From contig NZ_JBJKOP010000029.1 in the NCBI RefSeq assembly GCF_046707225.1, forward strand, positions 124,001-188,000: DNA of 64,000 nucleotides, given 5' to 3'. The notes beneath the pieces were generated by a model. The model was not told the origin of the DNA, searched no databases, and was given only the letters and a program-made list of their open reading frames with translations. This DNA comes from Caproicibacter sp046707225. GTDB lineage: Bacteria; Bacillota; Clostridia; Oscillospirales; Acutalibacteraceae. How positions within the stretch are numbered: the first letter of the stretch is position 1; the number at the start of each line of letters is the position of its first letter. Shown here piece after piece: positions 53,345 to 62,711 of the stretch. The position numbers were made by a program, and so were the translations under genes.

Positions 53345-54370
53345 GTGCTGGGAACCGACCTTGCGATCGACCTTGGTACGTCTACGACAAAAATCTATCT
53401 TGACGGTAAGGGAATTGTTCTGAACGAGCCTTCCGCTGCGGCGGTTAATGTTGAAACAAGTGAGGTTGTTGCAACCGGAAAAGAAGCCTACACGATGATT
53501 GGGCGGACTTCTGATAAAATTAATGTCTGCCTGCCATTGGAGGGCGGAGTGATTTCAAATTTTGACCTGGCCCAGTACCTGATCGGAACATACTTAAAAA
53601 AGATCAATCAGAGCCGCGTTGTAATGCCGCGCGTCGTGGTCAGCGTCCCCTGCAAAATAACGGAAGTGGAAAAACGAGCGGTTGTCGATGCAATCAGTTC
53701 TTCCGGCGTGAGAAAAATCTGTCTGATCGAAGAGCCTGTGGCCGCGGCGCTGGGGGCGGGAGTGGACATTTCAGAGCCACACGGAACCCTTGTTGTCGAC
53801 ATCGGCGGCGGAACAACGGATATGGCGGTGCTTTCACTCAGCGGCATTGCGATTTCCCGCTCCGTCAAAGTGGCCGGCAATGCTTTCAATGAAGCGATTA
53901 TCAAATACATCAGGAGAAAATACAACCTGATTATCGGGCGGCGCATGGCTGAAAACGCCAAGCTGGCAATCGGGTGTGTTTATCCCAGAAAAGATGTTTC
54001 AACATTTCGGGTGAAGGGCCGCAACGCGATGACCGGACTGCCGCAGTGGGCAGATATTACGAGTGACGAGATTCTGGAGGCTTTAATCGACAGCGTCATG
54101 CAGGTGATTCGCGTCATTCAGGAAATGCTGGAAAAGACCCCTCCGGAATTGGTCGGGGACGTCTATTCCGACGGGATGATTCTAACGGGCGGTTCCGCAC
54201 AGCTGTTTGGCTTCGACAGTCTGATTTCCAAGAAGGCAAAAATGCCGGTGCATATTGCCGGCGATCCTCAGAACTGCGTCGCGGTGGGCGCCGGAAAGGC
54301 GATCCGCTTTATCGATGACATCGAGAATAAATCCTATGGAATTCTGAATCCGCTGAGCGCGGCTTACTAA
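53345..54370 (+). CDS. mreB: MreB/Mbl-type rod-shape actin homologue
   Basis: 341-aa bacterial actin that organises cell-wall synthesis. LAIDLGTSTTKIY (phosphate 1), VVDIGGGTTDMAVLS (phosphate 2) and GMILTGGSAQLFG (adenosine) motifs are intact. The start is GTG after GGATGTGA, giving MLGTDLAIDLGT; the frame is open further upstream into comF but without a site. No mreC or mreD follows, so this may be an Mbl or MreBH-type paralogue rather than the main MreB. Confidence 0.92.
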   Translation: MLGTDLAIDLGTSTTKIYLDGKGIVLNEPSAAAVNVETSEVVATGKEAYTMIGRTSDKINVCLPLEGGVISNFDLAQYLIGTYLKKINQSRVVMPRVVVSVPCKITEVEKRAVVDAISSSGVRKICLIEEPVAAALGAGVDISEPHGTLVVDIGGGTTDMAVLSLSGIAISRSVKVAGNAFNEAIIKYIRRKYNLIIGRRMAENAKLAIGCVYPRKDVSTFRVKGRNAMTGLPQWADITSDEILEALIDSVMQVIRVIQEMLEKTPPELVGDVYSDGMILTGGSAQLFGFDSLISKKAKMPVHIAGDPQNCVAVGAGKAIRFIDDIENKSYGILNPLSAAY

Positions 54371-54382
54371 GCTGAAGGGATC

Positions 54383-54414
54383 AAAAAACGCCGCTGCAAT
54401 CATACAGCGGCGTT
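54383..54414 (-). terminator. Terminator of the small minus-strand gene
   Basis: AACGCCGCTG (54387-54396) pairs with CAGCGGCGTT (54405-54414). On the minus strand six T residues follow; on the plus strand the tail is weaker, but it may also slow transcripts of the mreB gene. Confidence 0.85.
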
Positions 54415-54425
54415 CAAAATTAATT

Positions 54426-54662
54426 TTATTTACTCATCATATAGTTTATAAACATCAACTCATCTTCTGGGTTTTCTACACTTAATTCCGCCGATACAGT
54501 CGAGTTTTTTGTTTTTTCAAGCAGAGCCCGCACGCCGTAGAGTTGACATAGCTTGCTTTTCAGATTCAGTTTGTTTCCATCATCCGTCACCAGATAAACA
54601 TTTCCTTTGGACTGGTCCAGCAATTCAATTAATTTAATCACGTCGATATCATATAATTTCAT
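54426..54662 (-). CDS. Conserved small protein of unknown function
   Basis: 78 aa, beginning MKLYDIDVIKLIELLDQSKG and with a VYLVTDDGNKLNLKSKLCQL core. Short proteins of this type occur in many Clostridia, where they have been labelled polyA-polymerase-like without evidence. The ribosome binding site AGGAGG is excellent. It is a separate single-gene unit facing mreB with its own terminator. No membrane segment or catalytic motif is visible. Confidence 0.8.
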   Translation of the reverse strand: MKLYDIDVIKLIELLDQSKGNVYLVTDDGNKLNLKSKLCQLYGVRALLEKTKNSTVSAELSVENPEDELMFINYMMSK

Positions 54663-54882
54663 ATTTTATAACCTCCTGTCCTTATTACTTTATTTCATTA
54701 TACGATGTCATTTTGAAAAAAACAATGCTTTTTCCGGTAATATCATTTTTGGCACGCGGAACAGAGGGATATTCCGATGCATCCCTGTAAAATTTACACA
54801 TTGTTAATTAAATGTCGGTGCGGGGTAGAGTAAAATAAGATTGAACTTGTGGCGATTTCAATAGAAATAAGGATGATCTTTT

Positions 54883-55776
54883 TTGTTTGGTTATGTGAAA
54901 CCGCAGAAATCGGAACTTCTTGTACGGGAACTTGAAGCGTATAACGGAATTTACTGCTCGCTTTGCAAGATTCTCGGTAAAAAATACGGGATTGCTGCAA
55001 GGCTCGCTTTGAATTATGACTGTACTTTTTACGCGCTTGTTTTAATTTCAGCTTCTTCCAATCCGATTCCAAAATTAGTAAAGGGAAGATGTGTGGTTAA
55101 CCCGCTCAAGCAATGCGCATTCTGCGAAAAAGCCGGGCTGGAATTTGAACAGGCTTCTGCTCTTACGATAATATTATTGTATCATAAGCTGAAAGACGAT
55201 ATTTTTGATTCGAAAGGTTTCAAAAAGTATCTGCGCATTTTTGTTCTGCCGATTGTCAGACATGCCTATCGCAAGGCGGCAGCCGATTATCCGGGACTTG
55301 GTGAAATTATATCGGAGGCAATGGACCGGCAGCGTGAGATTGAACATAGGGATTCGCCCGGACTGGATTCCTGTGCGGAACCGACGGCACGGATGATGGA
55401 ACGCGTTATGGAGTTCTCGTCAGGGGAAGATCCGTCCACGCCGAAATCACGCGTTTTGAATCGGTTCGGCTATTATATTGGCCGCTGGATTTACTTTATG
55501 GACGCAGCGGACGACCTGAGCGACGATCTCAAAGAAGGCACGTTTAACCCGCTTGCGATCCGGTTTCATCTGAATGGCGAAAGCGATCCCGAGAATATCC
55601 GAAAAGCGAGGGCTTATGCAAATGAGGTTTTAAACCAGACGCTGTCGCAGCTTGGCGCAGCTTACAATTTGATGGAAATGAATTCAATGGGTTCTATTGT
55701 CCGGAATGTCGTTTTTCTGGGCCTGCCGCAGATGCAGAAGGAACTGTTGTTTAAAAAGGAGAAAACGAATGCCTGA
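54883..55776 (+). CDS. DUF5685 family protein
   Basis: 297 aa, mostly helical. The N-terminal YNGIYCSLCKILGKKYG and the CVVNPLKQCAFC segment supply two CxxC-like pairs that may bind metal. Towards the C-terminus MDAADDLSDDLKEGTFNPL resembles the Asp-rich metal motif of isoprenoid synthases, although the family has no known reaction. The start is TTG after AAGGATGAT. It overlaps the DnaJ-type gene by 8 bases and a membrane protein follows, so the three likely act together. Confidence 0.82.
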   Translation: MFGYVKPQKSELLVRELEAYNGIYCSLCKILGKKYGIAARLALNYDCTFYALVLISASSNPIPKLVKGRCVVNPLKQCAFCEKAGLEFEQASALTIILLYHKLKDDIFDSKGFKKYLRIFVLPIVRHAYRKAAADYPGLGEIISEAMDRQREIEHRDSPGLDSCAEPTARMMERVMEFSSGEDPSTPKSRVLNRFGYYIGRWIYFMDAADDLSDDLKEGTFNPLAIRFHLNGESDPENIRKARAYANEVLNQTLSQLGAAYNLMEMNSMGSIVRNVVFLGLPQMQKELLFKKEKTNA

Positions 55777-56398
55777 TCCTTACAGAGTTCTTGGAGTATC
55801 GCCGAACGCAACGGATGACGAAATAAAAAGCGCCTACCGGGAACTTGCGAAAAAATATCATCCGGATAATTATGCGGACAGTCCGCTGGCCGATCTTGCC
55901 GGAGAAAAAATGAAAGAAATCAACGAGGCATACGACCAGATTATCAAAGAACGCAGGCAGCGAAAAAACGGCGGTCAAAGCGGATACGCGGGGTACTCAG
56001 GAACTGAAGGCTATTCAGGCCGGAGTACGGGATTTTATGACGTACGCAACCTGATTAATTCCGGAAGAATCGCGGATGCCGAACAGATTCTGGACGGAGT
56101 TCCGTTGGAAAGCCGGAATGCAGAATGGTTCTTTTTGAAGGGCACCGTTCTTTACAGACGCGGATGGCTGGATGAAGCCTATAACGATTTTGCAAACGCC
56201 TGCCGGATGGATCCTTCCAACGCAGAGTACCGTGCGGCTTTTAACCAGGTAACGAATCAGCGTAACGGCATGTTCGGCGGATACAATCCCAATGTCCCGC
56301 AATACGGAGGGGTTGGCGGTTGCGATCTGTGCACATCTCTGTGCCTTGCGAACCTTTGCTGTAACTGCTTTGGCGGAAGCGTTTACCCTTGCTGCTGA
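55769..56398 (+). CDS. J-domain protein with TPR-like repeat and Cys-rich tail
   Basis: 209 aa. Residues 1-70 form a J domain with the HPD tripeptide (KKYHPDNY) that stimulates Hsp70 ATPase. A Gly/Tyr/Ser-rich linker and a tetratricopeptide-like segment follow (AEWFFLKGTVLYRRGWLDEA). The last 25 residues hold nine cysteines (CDLCTSLCLANLCCNC, then CC at the end), which could bind metal. It lacks the zinc-finger and substrate domains of DnaJ itself, so it is a specialised co-chaperone. AAAGGAG precedes the start within the end of the DUF5685 gene. Confidence 0.88.
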   Translation: MPDPYRVLGVSPNATDDEIKSAYRELAKKYHPDNYADSPLADLAGEKMKEINEAYDQIIKERRQRKNGGQSGYAGYSGTEGYSGRSTGFYDVRNLINSGRIADAEQILDGVPLESRNAEWFFLKGTVLYRRGWLDEAYNDFANACRMDPSNAEYRAAFNQVTNQRNGMFGGYNPNVPQYGGVGGCDLCTSLCLANLCCNCFGGSVYPCC

Positions 56399-56428
56399 TC
56401 CATTCGTTTTTTTTGGAGGAAGATTGAG

Positions 56429-56971
56429 TTGAACCACAGTCTACGACTGGCTTTTTGCTCTGTGGTAGCTGCACTCGGCACCGCGGTGATGATTCTGACC
56501 GGAATGATCCCGGTTGGAACCTATGCGCTTCCTGCTTTTGCGGGGATACTGATGATTTCCGTTGTGGCTGAAGCCGGAACCGGCTGGGCTTTCAGCGTCT
56601 ATACGGTGCAGTCCATTCTTTCCGTGCTTCTTGCTGCGGATAAGGAGGCCGTCTTATTTTTTGTCTTGTTTTTCGGGTATTATCCGATTCTCAAGTCTTT
56701 ATTGGAAAATCATTTACGCAGGATAGAGTTCCAGACGGCCGTGAAATTGATTGTATTCAATGCTGCCGCCGTACTGGATTTTTGTCTGTCGGTTGCTTTT
56801 CTGAGCGTACCCAAAGAGAGCTTTTCGATTTTCGGCTATTATCTTCCTTGGCTGTTCCTGGTTGCCGGAAACGTAGTTTTCCTGATTTATGATTACGCCG
56901 TTTCGCTCCTGGTAATCACATACTTCAGCAGGATACATCCAATGATAAAAAAACTGTTCCGGTCAAAATAG
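56429..56971 (+). CDS. Polytopic membrane protein, possibly ECF S-component-like
   Basis: 180 aa with five or six hydrophobic helices and a basic C-terminus. The opening ALGTAVMILTGMIPVGTYALPAFAGI and the small size recall S components of ECF transporters, but I cannot assign a substrate. The start is TTG about 9 bases after GGAGGA. It is 30 bases after the J-domain gene and seems to be the third gene of that operon. Confidence 0.75.
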   Translation: MNHSLRLAFCSVVAALGTAVMILTGMIPVGTYALPAFAGILMISVVAEAGTGWAFSVYTVQSILSVLLAADKEAVLFFVLFFGYYPILKSLLENHLRRIEFQTAVKLIVFNAAAVLDFCLSVAFLSVPKESFSIFGYYLPWLFLVAGNVVFLIYDYAVSLLVITYFSRIHPMIKKLFRSK

Positions 56972-57148
56972 GCTTACCTTGTCCTTCCTGCGGAAGTTTT
57001 ACTTGATTTTTAACGACTGCGGAATTAAAATAAGGATTGGACCGGAAATCAATATCCGGCCACTCTTTTTGATGAAAAAAGAGTCCCCCGGCTCAAAATG
57101 CTCTGGGCGGGCCGTCCGGGACAAATGCAGAGAAAAGGCGGAGTTGGA

Positions 57149-58021
57149 ATGGATAATTTACTTGCGGTAAGAATTCAGAACAAGGTTGACAGTTTTTCAA
57201 AAGGTCAAAAGCGTATCGCAGCATATATAGAAGAACATTATGATAAAGTCGCGTTTATGACGGCCTCCAAGCTGGGAGCCACCGTGGGGGTCAGTGAATC
57301 GACGGTTGTGCGTTTTGCCACCCAGATCGGCTATGCGGGATATCCGCAGCTTCAGCAGGCGATACAGGAAATGATCCGGAATAAGCTGACCTCCTTTCAG
57401 CGTATGGAGGTTACGACGGAACGGATAGGAAATTCAGATGTTCTTGATTTTGTATTTAATCAGGATATCGACGTAATACGCCGTACGATGGAGGAAACAA
57501 ATCACGACAGCTTTTACAAAGCCGTAGATTCCATTGTGGCGTCCAGAAAGATCTATATCCTGGCGGCACGAAGCGCGTTGGCGCTTGGGACTTTTCTTTC
57601 TTATTACCTGAACCTGTTGTTCGAAAATGTTCTGTTGGTTCAGGCTACGAGCGAAGGCGAAATTTTTGAGCAGATGATCCGGGTTGATGAAAGCGACACA
57701 GTCATTGGGATCAGCTTTCCGCGTTATTCCAGAAAAATCGCGAAAGCGATGAATTTTGCGCATGACAGGGGTGCCAAAGTGATAGGGATTACAGACAGTT
57801 CCCTTTCGCCGGTTGCTCAGGCGTCCGACTGTGTATTGCTTGCCAGAAGCGAAATTGCTTCCATTGTGGATTCGCTCTGTGCGCCGCTCAGCCTGATCAA
57901 TGCGCTGATTGTCGCGACTTCCCTGAAAAAGTCTGAAGAGTCTAAAAAAATCTTTCAGAATCTCGAAGATATCTGGGACGCTTACGGCGTTTATGAAAAG
58001 GTGGATGACAGCTCGAATTGA
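57149..58021 (+). CDS. MurR/RpiR family transcriptional regulator
   Basis: 290 aa. The N-terminal HTH (ASKLGATVGVSESTVVRFATQIGY) is followed by a SIS sugar-phosphate binding domain (KIYILAARSALALGTFLSYYL and DTVIGISFPRYSRKIAKAM). Members sense phosphosugars and control sugar or amino-sugar genes, but no such target is adjacent. An AAGGCGGAG site precedes the ATG at 57149; the frame is open upstream. Its stop overlaps the next start. Confidence 0.92.
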   Translation: MDNLLAVRIQNKVDSFSKGQKRIAAYIEEHYDKVAFMTASKLGATVGVSESTVVRFATQIGYAGYPQLQQAIQEMIRNKLTSFQRMEVTTERIGNSDVLDFVFNQDIDVIRRTMEETNHDSFYKAVDSIVASRKIYILAARSALALGTFLSYYLNLLFENVLLVQATSEGEIFEQMIRVDESDTVIGISFPRYSRKIAKAMNFAHDRGAKVIGITDSSLSPVAQASDCVLLARSEIASIVDSLCAPLSLINALIVATSLKKSEESKKIFQNLEDIWDAYGVYEKVDDSSN

Positions 58022-59283
58022 AGTTTGATGTTTTAGTAATCGGCGCGGGAGCCGCAGGGATGATGGCGGCGGGGACAGCAGCCCAGAGGGGCCTAAGGGT
58101 CTGCCTGCTGGAAAAAAATCAGAAACCGGGCAGAAAGATCGGAATTACCGGCAAGGGAAGATGTAATCTCACGAATCATTGCAGCGTGCCGGAGTTCATC
58201 GCTTCCGTACCGACAAACGGCCGCTTTTTATACGGCGCGGCTTCTCGGTTTTCTCCGTATGATACCATGAGCTTTTTTGAAAATTTGGGCGTGCCGCTCA
58301 AAACTGAGCGCGGGAACCGGGTTTTTCCCCAGTCCGACAAAGCTGCCGATGTCGTCGGGGCATTGGAGCGGTTTGTCAAAGCATCGGGCGCTCAAATGAT
58401 AAACAGAGAAGCAAAACAGCTTTTGATTTCAGACGGCCGTATTCAGGGAGTAAGCCTGAAGGACGGCAGCCAAATTTCTGCGCAGAGTGTGGTAGTTTGC
58501 TGCGGCGGAAAATCATATCCCGCAACCGGTTCAACAGGGGACGGGTATCTTTTTGCAAGGCAAGCGGGACATACCGTGACGCGGCTTCGGCCTTCACTGG
58601 TTCCGCTTGTTGTTCAGGGCACGGATTGCAAAGAAATGATGGGGCTGTCTCTAAAAAATATTTCAATCAGCGTTAAAGATCTGAAATCCGGCAAAATCAT
58701 CTATGAAGATTTCGGCGAACTGCTGTTTACCCATTTCGGGCTTTCCGGCCCTGTTATCCTCAGTGCCAGCGCTCATCTTCGCGATATGTCGCCGGGCCGT
58801 TACCGTATTGCGATCGATTTAAAGCCCGCTCTCAGTCCGGAGAAGCTGGATGCCCGCCTGGTTCGGGAGTTCAGAGAAAATCAGAACCGGGATTTTGAAA
58901 ATTCACTTTCCTCTTTATTGCCAAGAGCGATGATCCCCGTGGCGGTTCGCAGGTCCGGGATAGAACCTCACATCAAATGTAATCTGATTACCAGGGAAAT
59001 ACGCCATGATTTTGCTTTCCTGCTGAAATCCTTTTCATTTTCGATCGACGCTTTTCGTCCGATTGAAGAGGCTGTGGTCACATCGGGAGGGGTTTCTGTT
59101 CGGGAGGTTGACCCGAAGACGATGCAGTCCAAGCTGATAAAGGGCTTGTATTTTGCAGGCGAAGTTTTGGATGTGGACGCCTATACCGGCGGATACAATC
59201 TGCAGATTGCGTTTTCTACCGGCCGGCTGGCCGGAAATTCCGTACCAGTTAGGGGGATCATAGATGATTGCTGTTGCGATTGA
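58018..59283 (+). CDS. BaiN/RdsA-like NAD(P)/FAD-dependent oxidoreductase
   Basis: 421-aa flavoprotein of the HI0933 family. The FAD site GAGAAGMMAAGTAAQRG, the KPGRKIGITGKGRCNLTN signature and the C-terminal GLYFAGEVLDVDAYTGGYNLQ motif are intact. Family members include flavoproteins that reduce bile-acid intermediates, but most are uncharacterised. The TTG start overlaps the regulator stop (TTGA) and lacks a close SD, so it is probably translated by coupling. Its end overlaps cmk by 20 bases. Confidence 0.9.
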   Translation: MKFDVLVIGAGAAGMMAAGTAAQRGLRVCLLEKNQKPGRKIGITGKGRCNLTNHCSVPEFIASVPTNGRFLYGAASRFSPYDTMSFFENLGVPLKTERGNRVFPQSDKAADVVGALERFVKASGAQMINREAKQLLISDGRIQGVSLKDGSQISAQSVVVCCGGKSYPATGSTGDGYLFARQAGHTVTRLRPSLVPLVVQGTDCKEMMGLSLKNISISVKDLKSGKIIYEDFGELLFTHFGLSGPVILSASAHLRDMSPGRYRIAIDLKPALSPEKLDARLVREFRENQNRDFENSLSSLLPRAMIPVAVRRSGIEPHIKCNLITREIRHDFAFLLKSFSFSIDAFRPIEEAVVTSGGVSVREVDPKTMQSKLIKGLYFAGEVLDVDAYTGGYNLQIAFSTGRLAGNSVPVRGIIDDCCCD

Positions 59284-59932
59284 CGGACCGGCCGGGGCGG
59301 GGAAGAGTACGGTAGCCAGGCGGGCGGCTAAAATTCTTGGATTTGTTTACGTTGATACGGGAGCTTTGTACCGTGCGATTGGTCTATACATGATTAATCA
59401 CGGGATAGCGCCGGTCAATCGGGAAGCCGTTTGCGCCGCGCTTTCAAACGTGTCTGTTTCCCTTGATTTTCAGGATGGAGAGCAGAAAGTGTTTCTTTGC
59501 GGCAGCGACGTAACGCCGGAAATCCGTGCTGAAGAGGTTTCCAACGCCGCTTCTGCGGTTTCAGCGATCCCGGAGGTACGGCAATTTTTATTTTCCATGC
59601 AAAGGGCTCTTGCCGCCGAGCGAAATGTCGTAATGGACGGCCGCGATATCGGCACAGTGGTTCTTCCGAGTGCTCAGGTCAAAATATTTCTTACCGCTTC
59701 ACCGGAAGAACGGGCGCAAAGAAGATACAGAGAATTGCTGCAAAAAGGTAAAAAGGCGGAATACTCCGAGGTTTTAAAGGATATGATTCAGCGTGACTAT
59801 CAGGATTCACACCGCGAGGTTGCTCCGCTGATTCCCGCGAAAGATTCCGTGCAGATTGACACAACCGGGAATACATTGGAGCAGTCGGTCAATCGGGTCG
59901 TCGATGTGATACGCTCCGGCTTGAAAATCTGA
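59264..59932 (+). CDS. cmk: Cytidylate kinase
   Basis: 222 aa. Phosphorylates CMP and dCMP with ATP. P-loop DGPAGAGKSTVAR, VDTGALYRA, and MDGRDIGTVVLP are characteristic. A GGGGGATC site precedes the ATG. The next gene, plsC, starts on the base after its stop, and ispH-S1 follows, an order (cmk-plsC-ispH-rpsA) common in Clostridia. Confidence 0.96.
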   Translation: MIAVAIDGPAGAGKSTVARRAAKILGFVYVDTGALYRAIGLYMINHGIAPVNREAVCAALSNVSVSLDFQDGEQKVFLCGSDVTPEIRAEEVSNAASAVSAIPEVRQFLFSMQRALAAERNVVMDGRDIGTVVLPSAQVKIFLTASPEERAQRRYRELLQKGKKAEYSEVLKDMIQRDYQDSHREVAPLIPAKDSVQIDTTGNTLEQSVNRVVDVIRSGLKI

Positions 59933-60577
59933 ATGAAAATTGGTGAAAGAATGAAACGGACTCCTCTTTATTCTTTTTTAAGAATCTTTATGCCTTGGTT
60001 TTTTCGCAGTTTAATGCCGATTCGGATTCGAAACGCGGAAAATTTGCCGAAAGACGGAAAGGCGATTCTTTGCTGCAACCATATGAGCATGACGGACCCA
60101 CTTCGGCTCGCCTACAGTCAAAAACGCCAGATCTATTTTATGGCGAAAGAAGAATTATTTCATATTAAATTGCTTGCACCGATCATCAAATCATTGGGAG
60201 CTTTTCCCGTTTCAAGGGGAAAAGGAGATAAAACGGCAATTTATACGGCCAGGGATATTCTGGACACCGACCGGATTCTGGGGATCTTTATCGAGGGAAC
60301 CCGTACGAGGGACGGAAATTTTCTGCACCCGAAATCCGGTGCGGTCATGCTGGCGCACAGTTGCCATGCTCCGGTTGTTCCGTGCTGCATTACACCTAAA
60401 AAAGGCAGAATGCCAAGGCTGTTTCATTCATGCTATGTTTCATATGGGGCCCCTATTTCAGAGGAAGAGCTTGGAATCATAAACGGTACTCCGTCGGAAT
60501 TACGGAATGCAAGCAAGCTGGTTATGGCCAGAATTGCGGAACTGAGGGAGGCGGATCTCGGGAAATCCGGAGGATGA
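59933..60577 (+). CDS. plsC: 1-acyl-sn-glycerol-3-phosphate acyltransferase
   Basis: 214 aa. Adds the second acyl chain to make phosphatidic acid at the membrane. The HxxxxD motif is NHMSMTD, the substrate-binding motif is FIEGTRTRDG, and a hydrophobic N-terminal segment anchors the protein. It abuts cmk without a gap. It complements PlsY, encoded near the start of the window. Confidence 0.92.
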   Translation: MKIGERMKRTPLYSFLRIFMPWFFRSLMPIRIRNAENLPKDGKAILCCNHMSMTDPLRLAYSQKRQIYFMAKEELFHIKLLAPIIKSLGAFPVSRGKGDKTAIYTARDILDTDRILGIFIEGTRTRDGNFLHPKSGAVMLAHSCHAPVVPCCITPKKGRMPRLFHSCYVSYGAPISEEELGIINGTPSELRNASKLVMARIAELREADLGKSGG

Positions 60578-60605
60578 AAATGAATCGGTTTTCCGGGGTG
60601 ATATC

Positions 60606-62591
60606 ATGAAAATTAAAGTGGCAAAATCCGCCGGGTTTTGTTTCGGCGTGGACCGTGCAGTACAAACGGTGTGCAGACTGCTTGATGAGGGGATGCAGGT
60701 TTGCACTCTGGGCCCGATCATTCATAATCCACAAACACTGAGCCGGTTTGAGCAGCGCGGAGTAAAAATCGTGAATTCGCCTGCGGAAGTCCCGGAAGGC
60801 GCAACTCTGGTGGTTCGTTCCCATGGAGTTTCCGGTGACACTCTGGATGAAATTGCAAAACGTGGAATTGAGTGCTGCAATGCCACTTGCCCTTTCGTGC
60901 AAAAAATTCAAAATATTGTGGCTTATGCGTCAAATGAGGGGAAAACTGTTCTTGTTGCCGGAGATGCGGAACACCCGGAGATCAAAGGGATCATAGGTCA
61001 TTGCAGCGGCCGCTGCCTGGTTTTTAAAAATGCCGACGAGCTGAGAGAAATCATTGACCGGGAAACCGTAAGGCCCGAAGAGCCCGTTTGTGTAGTATCG
61101 CAGACAACTTTCAGTGTGAATGAATGGGAAAATTGTTTGGAAATCATCAAAAGGGTATATACAAATGCCGCAGTTTTTGATACAATATGTAATGCAACTG
61201 CGATACGCCAGTCTGAAGCGGCTGAACTGTCGCGGCAGTGCGACGCAATGATTATTATAGGCGGCAAACAGAGTTCCAATACCGCCAAGCTTTTTGAATT
61301 GTGCAAAAAGAACTGCGCCGCCTATCTTGTCGAATCTGCGGACGAGCTTCCGCTGCCGGCCCTGAGTCGGGCTGGATGCATTGGCATTACTGCGGGCGCG
61401 TCGACGCCGGCAAGCATTATAAAGGAGGTACTTGATACCATGTCAGAAATCAACCAGGGTGCCGGTCCCAAAGAAAATAATACCGAGGGAAGCTTTGAGG
61501 AAATGCTCGAAGAGTCTCTCAAAAGTTTAAATACAGATGAGAAGGTTCACGGTGTCGTTGTCGGAGTAACGCCAAGCGAAGTTCTGGTAGACGTAGGCAG
61601 AAAACAGGCCGGATATATTCCCGCTTCCGAACTTTCGGCTGATCCGAATGTAAAACCTGAAGATCTGGTGAAAATCGGAGATGAGTTGGATCTTCTCATT
61701 ATGCGTACAAACGATCAGGAAGGAACGATCATGCTTTCCAAAAAGCGCCTGGATGCCACAAAGGGTTGGGAGAAGATCGATGCGGCGGAAGAGGATCAGT
61801 CTGTTTTGGATGGCGTTGTCACTGAGATTATCAAGGGCGGTTTAATTGCCGTTACAAACGGAGTGCGCGTTTTCATTCCCGCGTCTCAGGCAACGGCGTC
61901 CCGTACGGATCCGATTGAGGCTCTTTTGAAAAAAGAAGTTAAGTTCCGCATTATCGAAGTAAACCGCAGCCGTAAGCGTGCCGTCGGGTCCATTCGTTCT
62001 GTTTTGAAAGATGAACGCAAGGCTCAGGCCGATAAATTCTGGGAAACCGCTGAAGTGGGAAAAGAATATAACGGCGTTGTTAAATCCCTGACTTCTTATG
62101 GTGCTTTTGTCGATTTGGGCGGCATCGACGGAATGATTCACATTTCCGAACTTTCCTGGTCCAGAATTAAACATCCTTCCGAAGTAGTGAATGTTGGCGA
62201 CAATGTAACGGTTTATATTAAGGGTTTGGATCAGGAGAAGGGCAAAATCTCTCTCGGCTATAAAAAGCCGGAGGATAATCCGTGGGAAATCCTGAAAAAC
62301 GAATATCCGGTCGGAAGTGTGGCTGAGGTAAAAGTAGTCGGTATGACGACGTTCGGCGCGTTTGCTCAGGTTATTCCTGGGATCGACGGCTTGATTCATA
62401 TCTCTCAGATCGCCGATCACCGGATCGAAAAGCCGCAGGATGTTCTGAAGATCAATGATATGGTGAAGGTTAAGATTACGGATATTGATTTTGACAAGCA
62501 TCGCGTCAGTCTTTCCATCCGCGCTCTGTTGGAGCCGGAAGAGGAGTCTGAAAAGCCCGCGGAACCCGCCGGGGATGAAACGGCTGAATAA
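60606..62591 (+). CDS. ispH: IspH-ribosomal protein S1 fusion
   Basis: 661 aa. Residues 1-278 are 4-hydroxy-3-methylbut-2-enyl diphosphate reductase, with the [4Fe-4S] cysteines 12, 95 and 195 (AGFCFGVDRA, CNATCPF, CNATAIRQSE), making IPP and DMAPP in the MEP pathway. Residues 300-650 hold four S1 RNA-binding repeats (for instance SYGAFVDLGGIDGMIHISELSW). This fusion is known from Clostridia. At the junction an AAAGGAGGT site (61421-61429) lies ahead of an in-frame ATG at 61440, so S1 alone may also be produced. The start at 60606 follows GGGGTGA. Confidence 0.95.
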   Translation: MKIKVAKSAGFCFGVDRAVQTVCRLLDEGMQVCTLGPIIHNPQTLSRFEQRGVKIVNSPAEVPEGATLVVRSHGVSGDTLDEIAKRGIECCNATCPFVQKIQNIVAYASNEGKTVLVAGDAEHPEIKGIIGHCSGRCLVFKNADELREIIDRETVRPEEPVCVVSQTTFSVNEWENCLEIIKRVYTNAAVFDTICNATAIRQSEAAELSRQCDAMIIIGGKQSSNTAKLFELCKKNCAAYLVESADELPLPALSRAGCIGITAGASTPASIIKEVLDTMSEINQGAGPKENNTEGSFEEMLEESLKSLNTDEKVHGVVVGVTPSEVLVDVGRKQAGYIPASELSADPNVKPEDLVKIGDELDLLIMRTNDQEGTIMLSKKRLDATKGWEKIDAAEEDQSVLDGVVTEIIKGGLIAVTNGVRVFIPASQATASRTDPIEALLKKEVKFRIIEVNRSRKRAVGSIRSVLKDERKAQADKFWETAEVGKEYNGVVKSLTSYGAFVDLGGIDGMIHISELSWSRIKHPSEVVNVGDNVTVYIKGLDQEKGKISLGYKKPEDNPWEILKNEYPVGSVAEVKVVGMTTFGAFAQVIPGIDGLIHISQIADHRIEKPQDVLKINDMVKVKITDIDFDKHRVSLSIRALLEPEEESEKPAEPAGDETAE

Positions 62592-62612
62592 TCAAACGAT
62601 TCAACAATAATA

Positions 62613-62651
62613 ACGGGCACAAAGATTCGCAAGTATCTTTGTGCCCGTTTC
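62613..62651 (+). terminator. Terminator of the cmk-plsC-ispH operon
   Basis: A 14-bp perfect stem (62613-62626 with 62635-62648) closes an 8-base loop, followed by TTTCATTC. Confidence 0.85.
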
Positions 62652-62711
62652 ATTCACATAATAATTCCTCCTTGTATATTATGCAGTAATATACTTTGGG
62701 AGGTGCGTCCC

